From assembly GCA_016177345.1 (NCBI GenBank), contig JACOVM010000072.1:1-38733 (forward strand): 38,733 nucleotides of DNA, read 5' to 3'. The stretch comes from Candidatus Woesearchaeota archaeon. Its GTDB lineage: Archaea > Nanobdellota > Nanobdellia > Woesearchaeales > UBA12501. A program made the position numbers and the translations under genes. Each line of letters starts with the position of its first letter. Within the stretch, counting starts at the first letter, position 1. Of the stretch, positions 24,111 to 31,672 are shown in pieces. Below the pieces are notes generated by a model. It made no database searches. It worked only from the letters and a program-made list of their open reading frames with translations, and was not told the origin of the DNA.

Positions 24111-24758
24111 ATGACACGCGATCTTGAAAAGGTAGTGAAGAAAAAAGTGCAGCCGATTGTAGAATCTTCTCTCCACAAGCTTCTTGGCGTGACGATCGGC
24201 GAACTGAGCGATGACATTACCGAAAAGCTTGAAAAGCACCCCCTTCTTGACATGGTGATCGATACCAACATTCCATTCAAGCAGGCAAAGCAGCAATTCA
24301 AGCGAGGCTATATCAAAAAACTGCTTCAGCTGAATTATGGCAATGTGTCTGGGGCTGCGCGCATTGCGGATATTGATCGGCGGTCCGTGCATCGCTTTGT
24401 TAAAAAAGGCGATATTGACGTTAGAAACATCAGAAAAGAAATGGCAAGGGCATATGAAATAAAACAAGCGGCTGTCGGATCCATCATCCAGGATGTTCTT
24501 GAGCATTACAAAAGCGTTCTTCATCCAGAAAAATTGAATGAAGTGTACCATCATGTTCCCGACGTATCAAGAGACATTCTTGGCCATCTTCCAGAACAGC
24601 CTCAGTCATTGAAGGATGCTGAAGAGGAATTTGAGCGGGAATACTTCAAGAAAGCCCTTGCCGAGCATAACAGCAATGTTTCAAAGACAGCAAAAAAAAT
24701 TGGACTGAGGTATGAAACATTGTATAGGAAGGCGAAGAGGTTGGGGCTTCTGGATTAG
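24111..24758 (+). CDS. Protein with two Fis-type helix-turn-helix domains
   Basis: A 215-aa protein. Residues about 57-100 (FKRGYIKKLLQLNYGNVSGA, then ARIADIDRRSVHRFVKK) and about 172-215 (EREYFKKALAEHNSNVSKTA, then KKIGLRYETLYRKAKRLGLL) are both Fis/NtrC-type HTH units. Each has the N-x-S/V-x-A-A/T-K/R pattern and a recognition helix ending in R/K-x-K. A helical region of about 60 residues separates them. There is no AAA+ or receiver domain. In bacteria this HTH is the DNA-binding tail of sigma-54 activators; here it stands alone and doubled, so it is probably a DNA-binding regulator or architectural protein. The start is supported by position only; no strong ribosome-binding site is seen. 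Confidence 0.8.
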   Translation: MTRDLEKVVKKKVQPIVESSLHKLLGVTIGELSDDITEKLEKHPLLDMVIDTNIPFKQAKQQFKRGYIKKLLQLNYGNVSGAARIADIDRRSVHRFVKKGDIDVRNIRKEMARAYEIKQAAVGSIIQDVLEHYKSVLHPEKLNEVYHHVPDVSRDILGHLPEQPQSLKDAEEEFEREYFKKALAEHNSNVSKTAKKIGLRYETLYRKAKRLGLLD

Positions 24759-24853
24759 TTTTATGTTAGCATTTTTTGGTATTATTCTTTATTTTTCGGT
24801 ATTGTTCTTTATTGTTCTATTTTAGATAAGTAAACTAAATAAGTAAATGCTAA

Positions 24854-25036
24854 TCATGGCTTCGCTGCGCTCGCCATGAACGACGGGCAATTGGCGTAAA
24901 CGCACAGCAATTACAATGCGATTCCTTTTTTCTTGCTCCATACTTATCGAGGAGCAAGAAAAAAGGACTGGTTGTTCATTTCAATAGCGTTTACGCAACA
25001 GCAATTCGTTCCCGCCCGACCGCAGGTCGTGGCGGG
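24854..25036. repeat. Palindrome cluster with nested palindrome B (24894-24996)
   Basis: The gene-free stretch 24759-25119 holds three structures. A short hairpin ATGGC...GCCAT lies at 24856-24877. In the nested palindrome, outer arms 24894-24903 and 24987-24996 (GCGTAAACGC and its complement) flank inner arms 24924-24939 and 24951-24966 (CCTTTTTTCTTGCTCC and its complement), with exactly 20 bases on each side between outer and inner stems. The third is a hairpin CCCGCC-x-GACC...GGTC-x2-GGCGGG at 25010-25036. CAGCAATT occurs twice (24905-24912 and 24999-25006). The geometry matches palindrome A at 12632-12745. Confidence 0.7.
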
Positions 25037-25119
25037 ATTATGACCTTCATCAATCTTAGCAAAAAGGTATGGATAACATCTTTACTATACATCTATCTTA
25101 CTATTTATGGTGTCCTAAC

Positions 25120-26400
25120 TCAGATAAACGACGTGATCCACTTCAGAAATCTGATAAGCGCAGGCTTCTTTTTCTGTTGTTTTTGTGGTAGTGTTGGCTC
25201 GGGCCCTAGTTCTTCCTGCTGTTCTCGTTGATCCCCCTGGTTTTCGTTTATCTCTTTTTGATTATCTCCTTGTTGCCAATTATTATCAGCAGCATCGTCT
25301 GATTCTTCGTTTGTTTCTTCTTCACGTTCTTTACTATTATCTTCAAGATCATCGCCACCAATGTCTTCTATATCTTCTATAACAGTACCGTCTTCAGACT
25401 CGTCTTCGTTGGTTCCTTGTGTTCCTGTTTTGAAAACACAAACTTTTGCAAAATTGTGCTTCTCACCATTATAATCTTCTTCGGTAAGTTGCAGTGGTTG
25501 GACGTTTACTTTACTGATGGTGACGACATAGCCAAGTGGCACATCCCTAAACGTCATTTCCTCTTGGTCTTGATGGAGCAGGACATCTACTGTTTGCTTT
25601 TCTTGATCAACCCAGAGCAGTGTTATTTTAATTTTGTTTCGAAGCCCTTCTTCTCCGGAGAAAAAATATTCTCCGTACTCCTTCTGCCGAAATTTTAATT
25701 CCATTGCTTTTTCGTACTCGTCACACTTGTTGTCGATCTGGTTGATTTCCTCATAGAAGGGAGCAAGGCATTCTTTTATATGGTCATCAATGCCCATCTC
25801 ATCGTTGCATGCCCTGCTTGCAGTCGCTATTCGTGTACAGCTTGTTCGTTCCTCACGATACTTCTCAAGATGGTTACAGATCTCCTTGTCATGCTGCTTT
25901 TTTGCTATTTTCTTGATGCAGGATATCGCTTTTTTTGGGCTTGCGTAATAAAGGCAGACCTCAAGTGTTTTTGTTTCATCATAAATCTTGTCGATGCATT
26001 CATCATAATATTTGTCGACCCTGACGTATTGGTCACAGATTGGATAATCTTCTATTCCATCAACGAATTCTATGTAGCACTCTGCCCGGTCTTTGCTGGA
26101 CTCATGGATTTTCTTGATGCCGCGGCACATCTCCATATTGTTGAGGGCAAGAGCGAGCTTGGATAGGCAGGAGTTCTTGACAGAATCCGAGGTGATCCTA
26201 TTGCAGAGGTCAACGTCCTTTCGCTGAATAGCCACTTCCTTATAGCACGAATCCTTTGATGATGCTGATGAGCAGTGGACATCGAGGGCGTCAGCGGAGG
26301 CGGGTTGGGAAAGGAGGACAGAAAAGAAAACAGATGATAAGAACAAAAGTGCGAAGGTGAAGGCTATTCTATGTTTATTATTTAATCGTAGGGGTATCAT
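25120..26400 (-). CDS. Secreted cysteine-repeat protein
   Basis: A 426-aa protein with an N-terminal signal peptide (FTFALLFLSSVFFSVLL, cleavage likely near ASA at 34-36). Residues about 40-230 are helical repeats with regularly spaced Cys (C43, C52, C66, C78, C92 and on) in a D-x2-L-C-x2-I-x7-C pattern that probably forms disulfides. A beta-rich domain (about 245-330) follows. A long acidic, Gln/Asn/Glu-rich linker comes next, and a basic C-terminus with an amphipathic helix (ALIRFLKWITSFI) that could touch the membrane. Such Cys-helix repeats are common in secreted proteins of DPANN archaea (recalled, not checked). Confidence 0.75.
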   Translation of the reverse strand: MIPLRLNNKHRIAFTFALLFLSSVFFSVLLSQPASADALDVHCSSASSKDSCYKEVAIQRKDVDLCNRITSDSVKNSCLSKLALALNNMEMCRGIKKIHESSKDRAECYIEFVDGIEDYPICDQYVRVDKYYDECIDKIYDETKTLEVCLYYASPKKAISCIKKIAKKQHDKEICNHLEKYREERTSCTRIATASRACNDEMGIDDHIKECLAPFYEEINQIDNKCDEYEKAMELKFRQKEYGEYFFSGEEGLRNKIKITLLWVDQEKQTVDVLLHQDQEEMTFRDVPLGYVVTISKVNVQPLQLTEEDYNGEKHNFAKVCVFKTGTQGTNEDESEDGTVIEDIEDIGGDDLEDNSKEREEETNEESDDAADNNWQQGDNQKEINENQGDQREQQEELGPEPTLPQKQQKKKPALIRFLKWITSFI

Positions 26401-26484
26401 AATGTTGTGTTGATTTTGTTCCTTGCCACCAATATAATAGTTCTTGTTCTAATATTTTTCTCTTGCCATCAGTACGCCTCAGTG

Positions 26485-26742
26485 CTAATTAAGGTTTTTA
26501 TAAATATTTTTTCGATGCCCTATAACTGTCACTTTAATGGTGTTATTCATTTGATCAATGTCTGCAATAACCCGATAGTCTCCCACTCTCAATTTGTAAT
26601 CTTTTCTTCCCGTAAGTCTCTCAAAAAAATGGAAAGGACTTGTTTTTGTTGATATCACTTTATCAAAAATTCGTTCTTTTATCTCTTTTGGAAGTGTATT
26701 TAGGAGGTTAATTGCTTCCTCATCAAAAGTGATCTCATACAA
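26485..26742 (-). CDS. RelE/ParE-type toxin
   Basis: An 85-aa protein with the RelE fold pattern: E-I-T-F-D-E-E-A at the start, a helix KEIKERIFDKV, then RLTGRKDYKLRVGDYRVIAD, and a final beta-strand (IKVTVIGHRKNIY). The L-R-V-G-D-Y-R-V motif and the terminal G-H-R-K-x-I-Y are the residues that usually contact mRNA in RelE toxins. It follows the RHH-like gene at 26797 on the same strand with a 54-base gap, giving the antitoxin-then-toxin order. Confidence 0.88.
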   Translation of the reverse strand: MYEITFDEEAINLLNTLPKEIKERIFDKVISTKTSPFHFFERLTGRKDYKLRVGDYRVIADIDQMNNTIKVTVIGHRKNIYKNLN

Positions 26743-26796
26743 GAAAAGACCACCTCTTATTTTTTGCGCTCTGACAACTAAGAATTTGTTTTGGCA

Positions 26797-27045
26797 TCAC
26801 AATCCAAGCCTCTTTCGTGCCTCTGATTCGGTTAGAAACTTTCCCTTTTTTATTCTTTCCCTTGCTTTTTCAATAGCTTGGATTGTTTCCTGGCTGAGTT
26901 CAGGTTCAGCTTTGCAAGTTTTAGCTATAAATACCACTTTTTTAATTACTTCATCATAGCTCTCATTCTTATATTCCCTAAATTGGTCTAAGTCTCGCTT
27001 TGTATTTTCATGGATTTTTAGAGTAGTTATCACATCCATTCTCAT
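26797..27045 (-). CDS. Ribbon-helix-helix-like antitoxin
   Basis: About 82 aa. The N-terminus (VITTLKIHENTKRDLDQF, then SYDEVIKKVV) looks like a ribbon-helix-helix beta-strand and two helices. A helical C-terminus with a KGKFLTESEARKRLGL tail probably wraps the RelE-type toxin encoded next. Start options are ATG at 27045, ATG at 27039 or GTG at 27048; TATA spacing favours 27045-27048. A palindrome next to the TATA box suggests autoregulation. Confidence 0.75.
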   Translation of the reverse strand: MRMDVITTLKIHENTKRDLDQFREYKNESYDEVIKKVVFIAKTCKAEPELSQETIQAIEKARERIKKGKFLTESEARKRLGL

Positions 27046-27060
27046 CACCGTTTACTTAGG

Positions 27061-27074
27061 TATACTAAAGTATA
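27061..27074 (-). promoter_or_regulatory. Palindrome and TATA region of the toxin-antitoxin operon
   Basis: TATACT-AA-AGTATA (27061-27074) is a perfect 6-bp inverted repeat. It adjoins and partly overlaps the minus-strand TATA element (ATTTAAATATA, about 27070-27080). It fits a binding site for the RHH-like antitoxin. Confidence 0.5.
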
Positions 27075-27105
27075 TTTAAATGTTTCGTCGTTATGCCGGA
27101 TTGGT

Positions 27106-28050
27106 TCAGCTCGGCCCATTCGTCACAACATATTCCCTCATTCTCTTGCGGAGGATACTAAATGAACGTTCGCTTTGCTCTTTTCTGTCACCGCGCTCGT
27201 GCTTGCGGTACTCGAAAGGCCCGTGCCTTATCATATCAGACGTGCTTCTTCCAAGCCAGTACATGTTCCATTGTTCTCGTTCAGGCCGAGGATCCTGGAA
27301 GAAGAGCTGGATTGGATTGGTGTCCAGCGCGTCCATAATCCATGCATTGTATGGTTCAAGATCTTGAGAGACAAGAAGCTGGTATGCCACAGTAAGTAAA
27401 TTGCAGATATCGGGATCTGCGCTGACAATTCGCACTGGCCGTCGTGGAAAATGAATTGCAGCAAATACTGCATCGGTAACAAGGCGTTCATCTGCTTCTG
27501 GTTCAGCATAAAAGACAGGCGGTTGCGCCTCATCAGGCCTTACTTTCTTGACTCGGCCTTTGTATTCTATCTTGACGATAAGGCGGTGTAGTTCTTTATG
27601 TTGCTGCTGGAGTTCTGGTGTACTTCCAGGGCGAAATTCAGCCGCACTTAAGTACATGGAAAGCAGTTGTCGGTACCATGCCTTAAGTGCAGTTTCTTCG
27701 TCGAGAGAATGATCTGGCGGTATGCCGAGCCTGTTGACTTTATCAACGTCAAGCTGAGTTAGTTTTTCGCTGAGCACGAGGTCTGCTCTTGTCAATTCAT
27801 GGGCAACTCCGCTGCTGATCAGCACGTGAGGGTGTGAGAGTACTTGTTCAAGAGCACCATTGAGCTGGAGAAGAGCGGAGATATCATCGCGAAGAAGGTC
27901 TCGATAGGATCCTGCAGTTGCTATTCTTTCAGTAAGTTGATAGGGAAGGAAAACATTCGTATCAAGAAACGTCAGGCCTGGATAATCAACAATACGTTCT
28001 AATGGCTGTAGAAGTTCAGCACCAAAAACTGGCTTTATTGCCGTGTCCAT
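27106..28050 (-). CDS. PIN-like domain nuclease
   Basis: A 314-aa soluble protein with PIN-type acidic residues in order: LTFLD30-T-N32 on strand 1, E85 in VAHELT, D187/E188 and D193 in ADERLVTDAVFAA, and D212/D214 in VRIVSADPDICNLL. These would bind Mg/Mn for single-stranded RNA cleavage. It is more than twice the length of VapC toxins (about 130 aa), with an inserted helical region (about 95-170) and a basic C-terminal tail, so it is more likely an RNA-processing or repair enzyme than a simple toxin. No antitoxin gene precedes it. A CATAAATAT element lies about 20 bases upstream of the ATG. Confidence 0.7.
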   Translation of the reverse strand: MDTAIKPVFGAELLQPLERIVDYPGLTFLDTNVFLPYQLTERIATAGSYRDLLRDDISALLQLNGALEQVLSHPHVLISSGVAHELTRADLVLSEKLTQLDVDKVNRLGIPPDHSLDEETALKAWYRQLLSMYLSAAEFRPGSTPELQQQHKELHRLIVKIEYKGRVKKVRPDEAQPPVFYAEPEADERLVTDAVFAAIHFPRRPVRIVSADPDICNLLTVAYQLLVSQDLEPYNAWIMDALDTNPIQLFFQDPRPEREQWNMYWLGRSTSDMIRHGPFEYRKHERGDRKEQSERSFSILRKRMREYVVTNGPS

Positions 28051-28227
28051 CTTGTGCGGAGATATTTATGCCTTTTAATGCCTTGCCTTTAGTGTGTGAT
28101 ACGTAGCGGATTCAGGCGCGTCCTGATATTTTAGTTTATTTTATCTATTTTCTAGCCTATCTTACCTGCCTGTCTTCTTGAATTTGATAAGTTGTCCTAT
28201 ATTATATTCCATATAGAAAATAATATT

Positions 28228-28318
28228 ACAAAAAGAAATCCTGACTCTCGACGGAGGCCCTTGTGAGGGTACTTTACCAAGCTTGGCGCTTTGGTGAAGT
28301 ATCAGGATTTCTTTTTGT
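28228..28318. repeat. Long hairpin H1 at the left edge of the G+C-rich island
   Basis: ACAAAAAGAAATCCTGA (28228-28244) pairs perfectly with 28302-28318 over 17 bp. Inside, ACTTTACCA (28271-28279) pairs with TGGTGAAGT (28292-28300) with one wobble position, directly stacked on the outer stem's right arm. It marks the change from AT-rich host DNA to the island and ends in T5 plus GT. It could terminate transcripts from either side or be an element end. Confidence 0.75.
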
Positions 28319-28346
28319 GGTCATTTCGTCGTAAGGCAGCTCCTTT

Positions 28347-28547
28347 CTAGTGGATGGCGAGGATATCAACCCTCTCAAGGACAAGTTCGTACCCCTGGCG
28401 TCCTTGCTTGATTCCCCTCACCATCCAAGCCCTGTTCGTGCCACTCATCGGAGTCAGGAATTGCTCTACGAACTCCTTGACTGCAGGATGGTGGTCTACT
28501 TCATGCTGGTCTCGAGCAATCGTTCTGCACAGGTCACAAGTGCACAT
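28347..28547 (-). CDS. Small CxxC protein of the island
   Basis: A 66-aa protein starting MCTCDLCRTIARDQHEVDHH. Cys2, Cys4 and Cys7 with His15, His18 and His19 could bind zinc. The C-terminal part (WMVRGIKQGRQGYELVLERV) looks like a compact alpha/beta fold. An AGGAG site lies two bases before the ATG, closer than ideal. It shares strand and composition with the other island genes but sits beyond the hairpin array. I do not recognise a family. Confidence 0.5.
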   Translation of the reverse strand: MCTCDLCRTIARDQHEVDHHPAVKEFVEQFLTPMSGTNRAWMVRGIKQGRQGYELVLERVDILAIH

Positions 28548-28725
28548 AGCTCCTAGTTCCGTGGGCTTCTACTACGTTGGGCTTCTTTACTTCGCTTGCT
28601 TTCTTGTTTTTCCTTTCGTTCTTGTTCTTTACTGTACATCATCTACTTCAACAAGGTACGGGACCACCGAATGCGTACGCGGTGCGCTTAGGGGGAAAAA
28701 AGTACGCACTCGATGGTCCCGGTTT

Positions 28726-28844
28726 GGAGGGAACAACACTGTGTCGACAGCGCCATACTAAAGCTGGTGTTTTCTTTAGTTGTCGCACATCTTCACTGGA
28801 ACACCAACATGAGTAATAACTCCCCCATACTCATGGTTCCCTCC
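28726..28844. repeat. Branched hairpin of the array (H3)
   Basis: The outer stem GGAGGGAAC (28726-28734) pairs with 28836-28844. Inside are two separate hairpins: ACTAAAG (28757-28763) with 28774-28780, extended by 28741-28749 with 28781-28788, and CATGAGTA (28809-28816) with 28828-28835. This gives a three-way junction. Confidence 0.65.
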
Positions 28845-29499
28845 TGGCGTTCTGGATATGGTGACCGTTCACGCAATGCAACCCTTCTCCTCGGAGAAAC
28901 AACATCAGGATTACGTGAACGGTCATAAGGCAGCACCTGTTTTTTGGGTTGAACAACGACCAGCATACAGCGGTTGGCTGGACAGGTGCTGCCAACGAGG
29001 CCATCGAACCTGATAAAAGAGCCGCCCCTCCCCCTGGAAAAGATGGCGTTTTATCACCTCTGCTCGATGGCCTCGTAATCTGTTAATCTTCATCTTCTGG
29101 CCTGAGGGGCAACCAAGTCGGCTTTACGGAATTGGTAATGCACCTCGCTTGCTATAGGTTTAGGTTTTATCTTGGTTGCCCTAGGAGACTGCACCTGTCC
29201 AGGAAGATGACCCCCTGTATTCGTCATACCTAGACAGGTGCAGCCTACGAGACCATCGAACCCGCGACCGAAGGGTAGGTTATTGCGCAGGGATACGAGC
29301 TCGATGGCCTCGTAAAGCGGCTGTCCACGGCAAGAGGTGAAGCCCATAGCCTCGAGCACATGGACAGCCGCCGAGCGCTTTCCAAAGGAGACGGCAAGTA
29401 ACCATTGGCGGCGCTCTCTAAGGAAGACAGCAGGTGTTCCTCACTGAGGCTCTGGATTGAGGCCAGCATCATTGAGGGTGATGCCAACAACACCTGCCG

Positions 29500-29592
29500 C
29501 CAGAGGAGCCCTCGACCTTACGCAGTAAAGCGCAATGCACGTTAATCCCTCGGGAAGATCGGCCGTGCAAGATTGGTCGAGGGCTCATCTGG
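29500..29592. repeat. Hairpin H13, stem nearly identical to 31598-31672
   Basis: The left arm 29500-29517 pairs with 29575-29592 over 18 bp with one mismatch. Inner hairpins TTAC-GCA-GTAA (29518-29528) and TGCAC (29536-29540) with GTGCA (29565-29569) make it branched. The same stem with a different loop recurs at 31598-31672 on the other side of the 468-aa gene. Confidence 0.75.
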
Positions 29593-29613
29593 AGTTTAGC
29601 ATGTTAGTGGGAT

Positions 29614-29725
29614 GACTGCGGCAGGCACAGGCCAGTGAGCGCCCTCCCAGGACACCGGTTGTCTGTACCTGCCGCAGTCGGGCACAGTCATCATCCACGC
29701 GGGCAAGGGTTGGTGGTGATGACTG
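29614..29725. repeat. Hairpin pair H14/H15 with competing arms
   Basis: GACTGCGGCAGG (29614-29625) pairs with 29668-29679. CAGTCATCATCCAC (29685-29698) pairs with 29713-29725 with one bulge. GATGACTG occurs at 29611-29618 and 29718-29725, so CAGTCATC (29685-29692) can pair with either. Two exclusive folds are possible. Confidence 0.6.
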
Positions 29726-29926
29726 CTGGTTGTAGAGGCAAGTGAGGCGCTTGCCGAGAAGCGACAATTTGCTTGGGGCCAAGCCTTTGTCGTCCTGGAA
29801 GCGCCTCACCTGCGGTGCCTGCCGAAACGCATTACGTTCGCGTTTCACTCTTTCGTCTTAAGGGCGCACACCCGTCAGACGACGCATGGCAGGACTTTCA
29901 TGGCAACGCGGCAAGAGTAGGTAGGG

Positions 29927-29994
29927 GCCTCGGGCCACGATCTCATGCTCTTTCTAACTTCTTCTAGAAAGAGAATCAGATCGTGACCCGAGGC
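29927..29994 (-). terminator. Long rod hairpin directly downstream of the 468-aa gene
   Basis: GCCTCGGG (29927-29934) pairs with 29987-29994, CACGATCT (29936-29943) with 29978-29985, and CTCTTTCT (29948-29955) with 29966-29973, giving about 24 bp of stacked stem. It begins 38 bases past the stop codon at 30032. It may end or protect the 3' end of that transcript, but no T-run follows on the minus strand. TAGCTAGCTAGC (30007-30018) lies between. Confidence 0.55.
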
Positions 29995-30031
29995 TTGGGG
30001 AGAACTAGCTAGCTAGCCGATGGTGGGCTGA

Positions 30032-31438
30032 CTAGGCGTTCTGCGGGGCGTGCTGCGCATCCTCGAACTCGAAGCCAGCGGCGAGCTGGAACTGCTCGAC
30101 GGGGATTCCGCGGATCGCGACGATCTGGCCGAAGGCGTTCCGCAGGGCGGCCTGGTCCTCGAGCTGTTCGGCGATCTGGGAGGCCACGCGGCGGACGTAG
30201 GTCTTCGGGTCCGTCACGTTCACCTTCATGATGCCGATGTTGAACGAGTTCAGGGCGACGTTGCGCAGGAAGCGCACGGTGCCGTCCTGTTCGATCTCGT
30301 TCTGCTCGAAGCCCAGCGCCTGGCAGATCTCCTCGACGATCTCCTGCTTGAACGGCGAGATCGCCAGGTGGATCCACTGCACCAGGGAGGCGAAGGCCTG
30401 CTGCTGCTTCCGGAGGTACCGCGGCGAGATCCACTGGCCCAGCAGGTAGATCGCCACGCCGACGTAGCCGTGGTTCTCCTTGCCGAACTGGATGGTCGCC
30501 TTGTTCTGGTCCTTCGTCAGCTCGGCCTTCACAGCGAAGAGGAACTTCTCGTAGCGGCCGTACTTGTCCATCTTCACCGGCGTGCCATCGCTGTCCGTGG
30601 GCTGGAAGCCCGACGGCGTGAGGTAGTCGGTGAAGGGGGTGGGGCTCTTCGTCGTGGCATGCGGCACCTTGAAGCCCAGGCCCTCGAGGCAGCTCTGGAC
30701 CGTGGCGATGGTGCCGGTGTTGCCGTTGAGGAGGACGACGCACGACTGGTCGATGCCGCAGTCGTTCGCCATCCAGCTCAGCGGGTTGTACGGCACGTAC
30801 ACCTCGATGCTGGTGAGCTCGCCGACGTTGTTGAAAGCCGCGAACGGCCGCACGTCGAACTTGCCCAGCTTCGCGTCACGGTAGTAGCCGCCGCTCATCC
30901 CGATGACCTGGGTGAGAAGCTCCCGCATCGCGTTCTGGCTGCCGTTCGTGGCCACGTTGCGCGTCACCGGCTTCTTCTTGCCGTTTGCCAGGTCGGTGGT
31001 CACGACTTCGAGGTGGGGCAGGCCGTCGACCGCGGAGACGAAAGTGGCGTCCTTCCGCTCCTTGGTCGCGGTGATGGTGGTGAGGCCGAGGGACTGGCGA
31101 TCGCCGTAGGTCTTGGACATCGCCTCCTGGATGGCGGTGATGTTGTCGCCGAAGGCCACGATGACACCGTCCTCCGAGGCGATGCTCGCCGGGTGGGGGA
31201 GAACGTTGCCATCCTGGAGGAGCTGCAGGCGGAACTGCTGGTCCGGCGTGAGGCCGTGCGACTTCGGGGGCTGCCGGTTGCCGGTGAAGGCCGCCATGAT
31301 CAGCTCCGAGGTGACCTGCTCTTCGGGGATGCCCAGCTCGCTGGCGATGGCCTGCTTGACGTTCGCATGGATCGTCGCCTTCTGCTGGGGGTTGAAGCCG
31401 TACTGCGTGATGTTGCGGAGGTTGCTCTGGGTACGCAT
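30032..31438 (-). CDS. Island protein of unknown family, 468 aa
   Basis: The ATG at 31438 (MRTQSNLRNITQYGFNPQ) is chosen because AAGGAAA lies about 8 bases upstream; a longer frame from a GTG at 31477 exists. G+C is about two thirds in the line I counted, with nearly all codons ending in G or C, very unlike the neighbours. The protein is soluble, with no signal peptide or membrane helix. An N-terminal helical part (KATIHANVKQAIASELGIPE) is followed by alternating strands and loops, a Y-V-P-Y-N-P-L-S-W stretch near the middle, and a C-terminal third with several amphipathic helices. There are few Cys and no Walker, nuclease, recombinase or reverse transcriptase motif. It could be a capsid-like or RNA-binding protein, but that is a guess from its setting between hairpins H19 and H20. 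Confidence 0.8.
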   Translation of the reverse strand: MRTQSNLRNITQYGFNPQQKATIHANVKQAIASELGIPEEQVTSELIMAAFTGNRQPPKSHGLTPDQQFRLQLLQDGNVLPHPASIASEDGVIVAFGDNITAIQEAMSKTYGDRQSLGLTTITATKERKDATFVSAVDGLPHLEVVTTDLANGKKKPVTRNVATNGSQNAMRELLTQVIGMSGGYYRDAKLGKFDVRPFAAFNNVGELTSIEVYVPYNPLSWMANDCGIDQSCVVLLNGNTGTIATVQSCLEGLGFKVPHATTKSPTPFTDYLTPSGFQPTDSDGTPVKMDKYGRYEKFLFAVKAELTKDQNKATIQFGKENHGYVGVAIYLLGQWISPRYLRKQQQAFASLVQWIHLAISPFKQEIVEEICQALGFEQNEIEQDGTVRFLRNVALNSFNIGIMKVNVTDPKTYVRRVASQIAEQLEDQAALRNAFGQIVAIRGIPVEQFQLAAGFEFEDAQHAPQNA

Positions 31439-31597
31439 GTAGCGTTTCCTTTCGAACTGCATTTGCTGCTTTTCCACCGCTAACTTCCAAAGCGGAAGCC
31501 CCTCCTGGATTTAATAGCAGTGGTGGAGACGACAGCTGCGTTTTCACGTCTTTTCACATCAATTCTTGCTTCTTATTCACCTACTGTGCAGCTGCCG

Positions 31598-31672
31598 CCA
31601 GATGAGCCCTCGACACGTTGCTTCCCGGTGCATGGCACTGGTGTGGGGAGAGCTGGTCGAGGGCTCATCTGG
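31598..31672. repeat. Hairpin H20 upstream of the 468-aa gene
   Basis: The arm 31598-31614 pairs perfectly with 31656-31672 over 17 bp. The flanks 31592-31614 and 31654-31675 match 29494-29516 (22 of 23) and 29574-29595 (22 of 22) around H13. The loop contains GTGC-ATG-GCAC. On the minus strand it lies in the leader between the small genes and the 468-aa gene. Confidence 0.8.

Larger units (their letters stand above)
28660..29994 (-). ncRNA. Array of about 18 tightly packed long hairpins, candidate giant structured RNA
   Basis: Hairpins follow each other with gaps often of only 1-17 bases. Outer spans: 28660-28720, 28726-28844, 28862-28925, 28929-28993, 28995-29076, 29107-29181, 29189-29243, 29247-29313, 29317-29371, 29373-29416, 29430-29497, 29500-29592, 29614-29679, 29685-29725, 29742-29809, 29824-29846, 29854-29881 and 29927-29994. 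Most outer stems are 9-18 bp, perfect or with one mismatch, and many enclose one or two inner hairpins. There is no convincing coding frame. The strand is assumed from the flanking genes; the array would lie 3' of the 468-aa gene. It could be an RNA, folded single-stranded DNA, or a set of recombination sites. No known RNA class was recognised. Confidence 0.7.

Noticed and set aside
24894..25000. H/ACA guide RNA
   Set aside because: An ACA lies just after the outer stem at 24998-25000, but the 20-base loops are too large for a pseudouridylation pocket, the 16-bp upper stem lacks a K-turn, and the equivalent structure at 12632-12745 has no ACA.
28354..28928. Plus-strand frames across 28354-28928 and minus-strand frames inside the hairpin array
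   Set aside because: They run through several hairpin stems, have unlikely residue patterns and no start signals; lack of stops follows from high G+C.
28660..29994. CRISPR array
   Set aside because: Stems differ in sequence and size, and there are no identical direct repeats with uniform spacers and no cas genes.
30050..31483. A 477-codon open frame on the plus strand opposite the 468-aa gene
   Set aside because: It is an antisense shadow of a G+C-biased gene: its residues are dominated by Leu, Glu, Asp, Val, Arg and His, and it lacks a start signal, while the minus-strand frame has normal composition and a ribosome-binding site.
30009..31547. Other long minus-strand frames at 30009-30743 and 30876-31547
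   Set aside because: They are out-of-frame readings of the same gene, very rich in Pro, Arg, Ala and Gly, as expected from G+C-rich codons read in the wrong frame.
28660..31672. Integron attC cassettes
   Set aside because: The series of palindromes looks similar, but I see no consistent GTTRRRY core sites, no integron integrase and only one sizeable gene between the structures.
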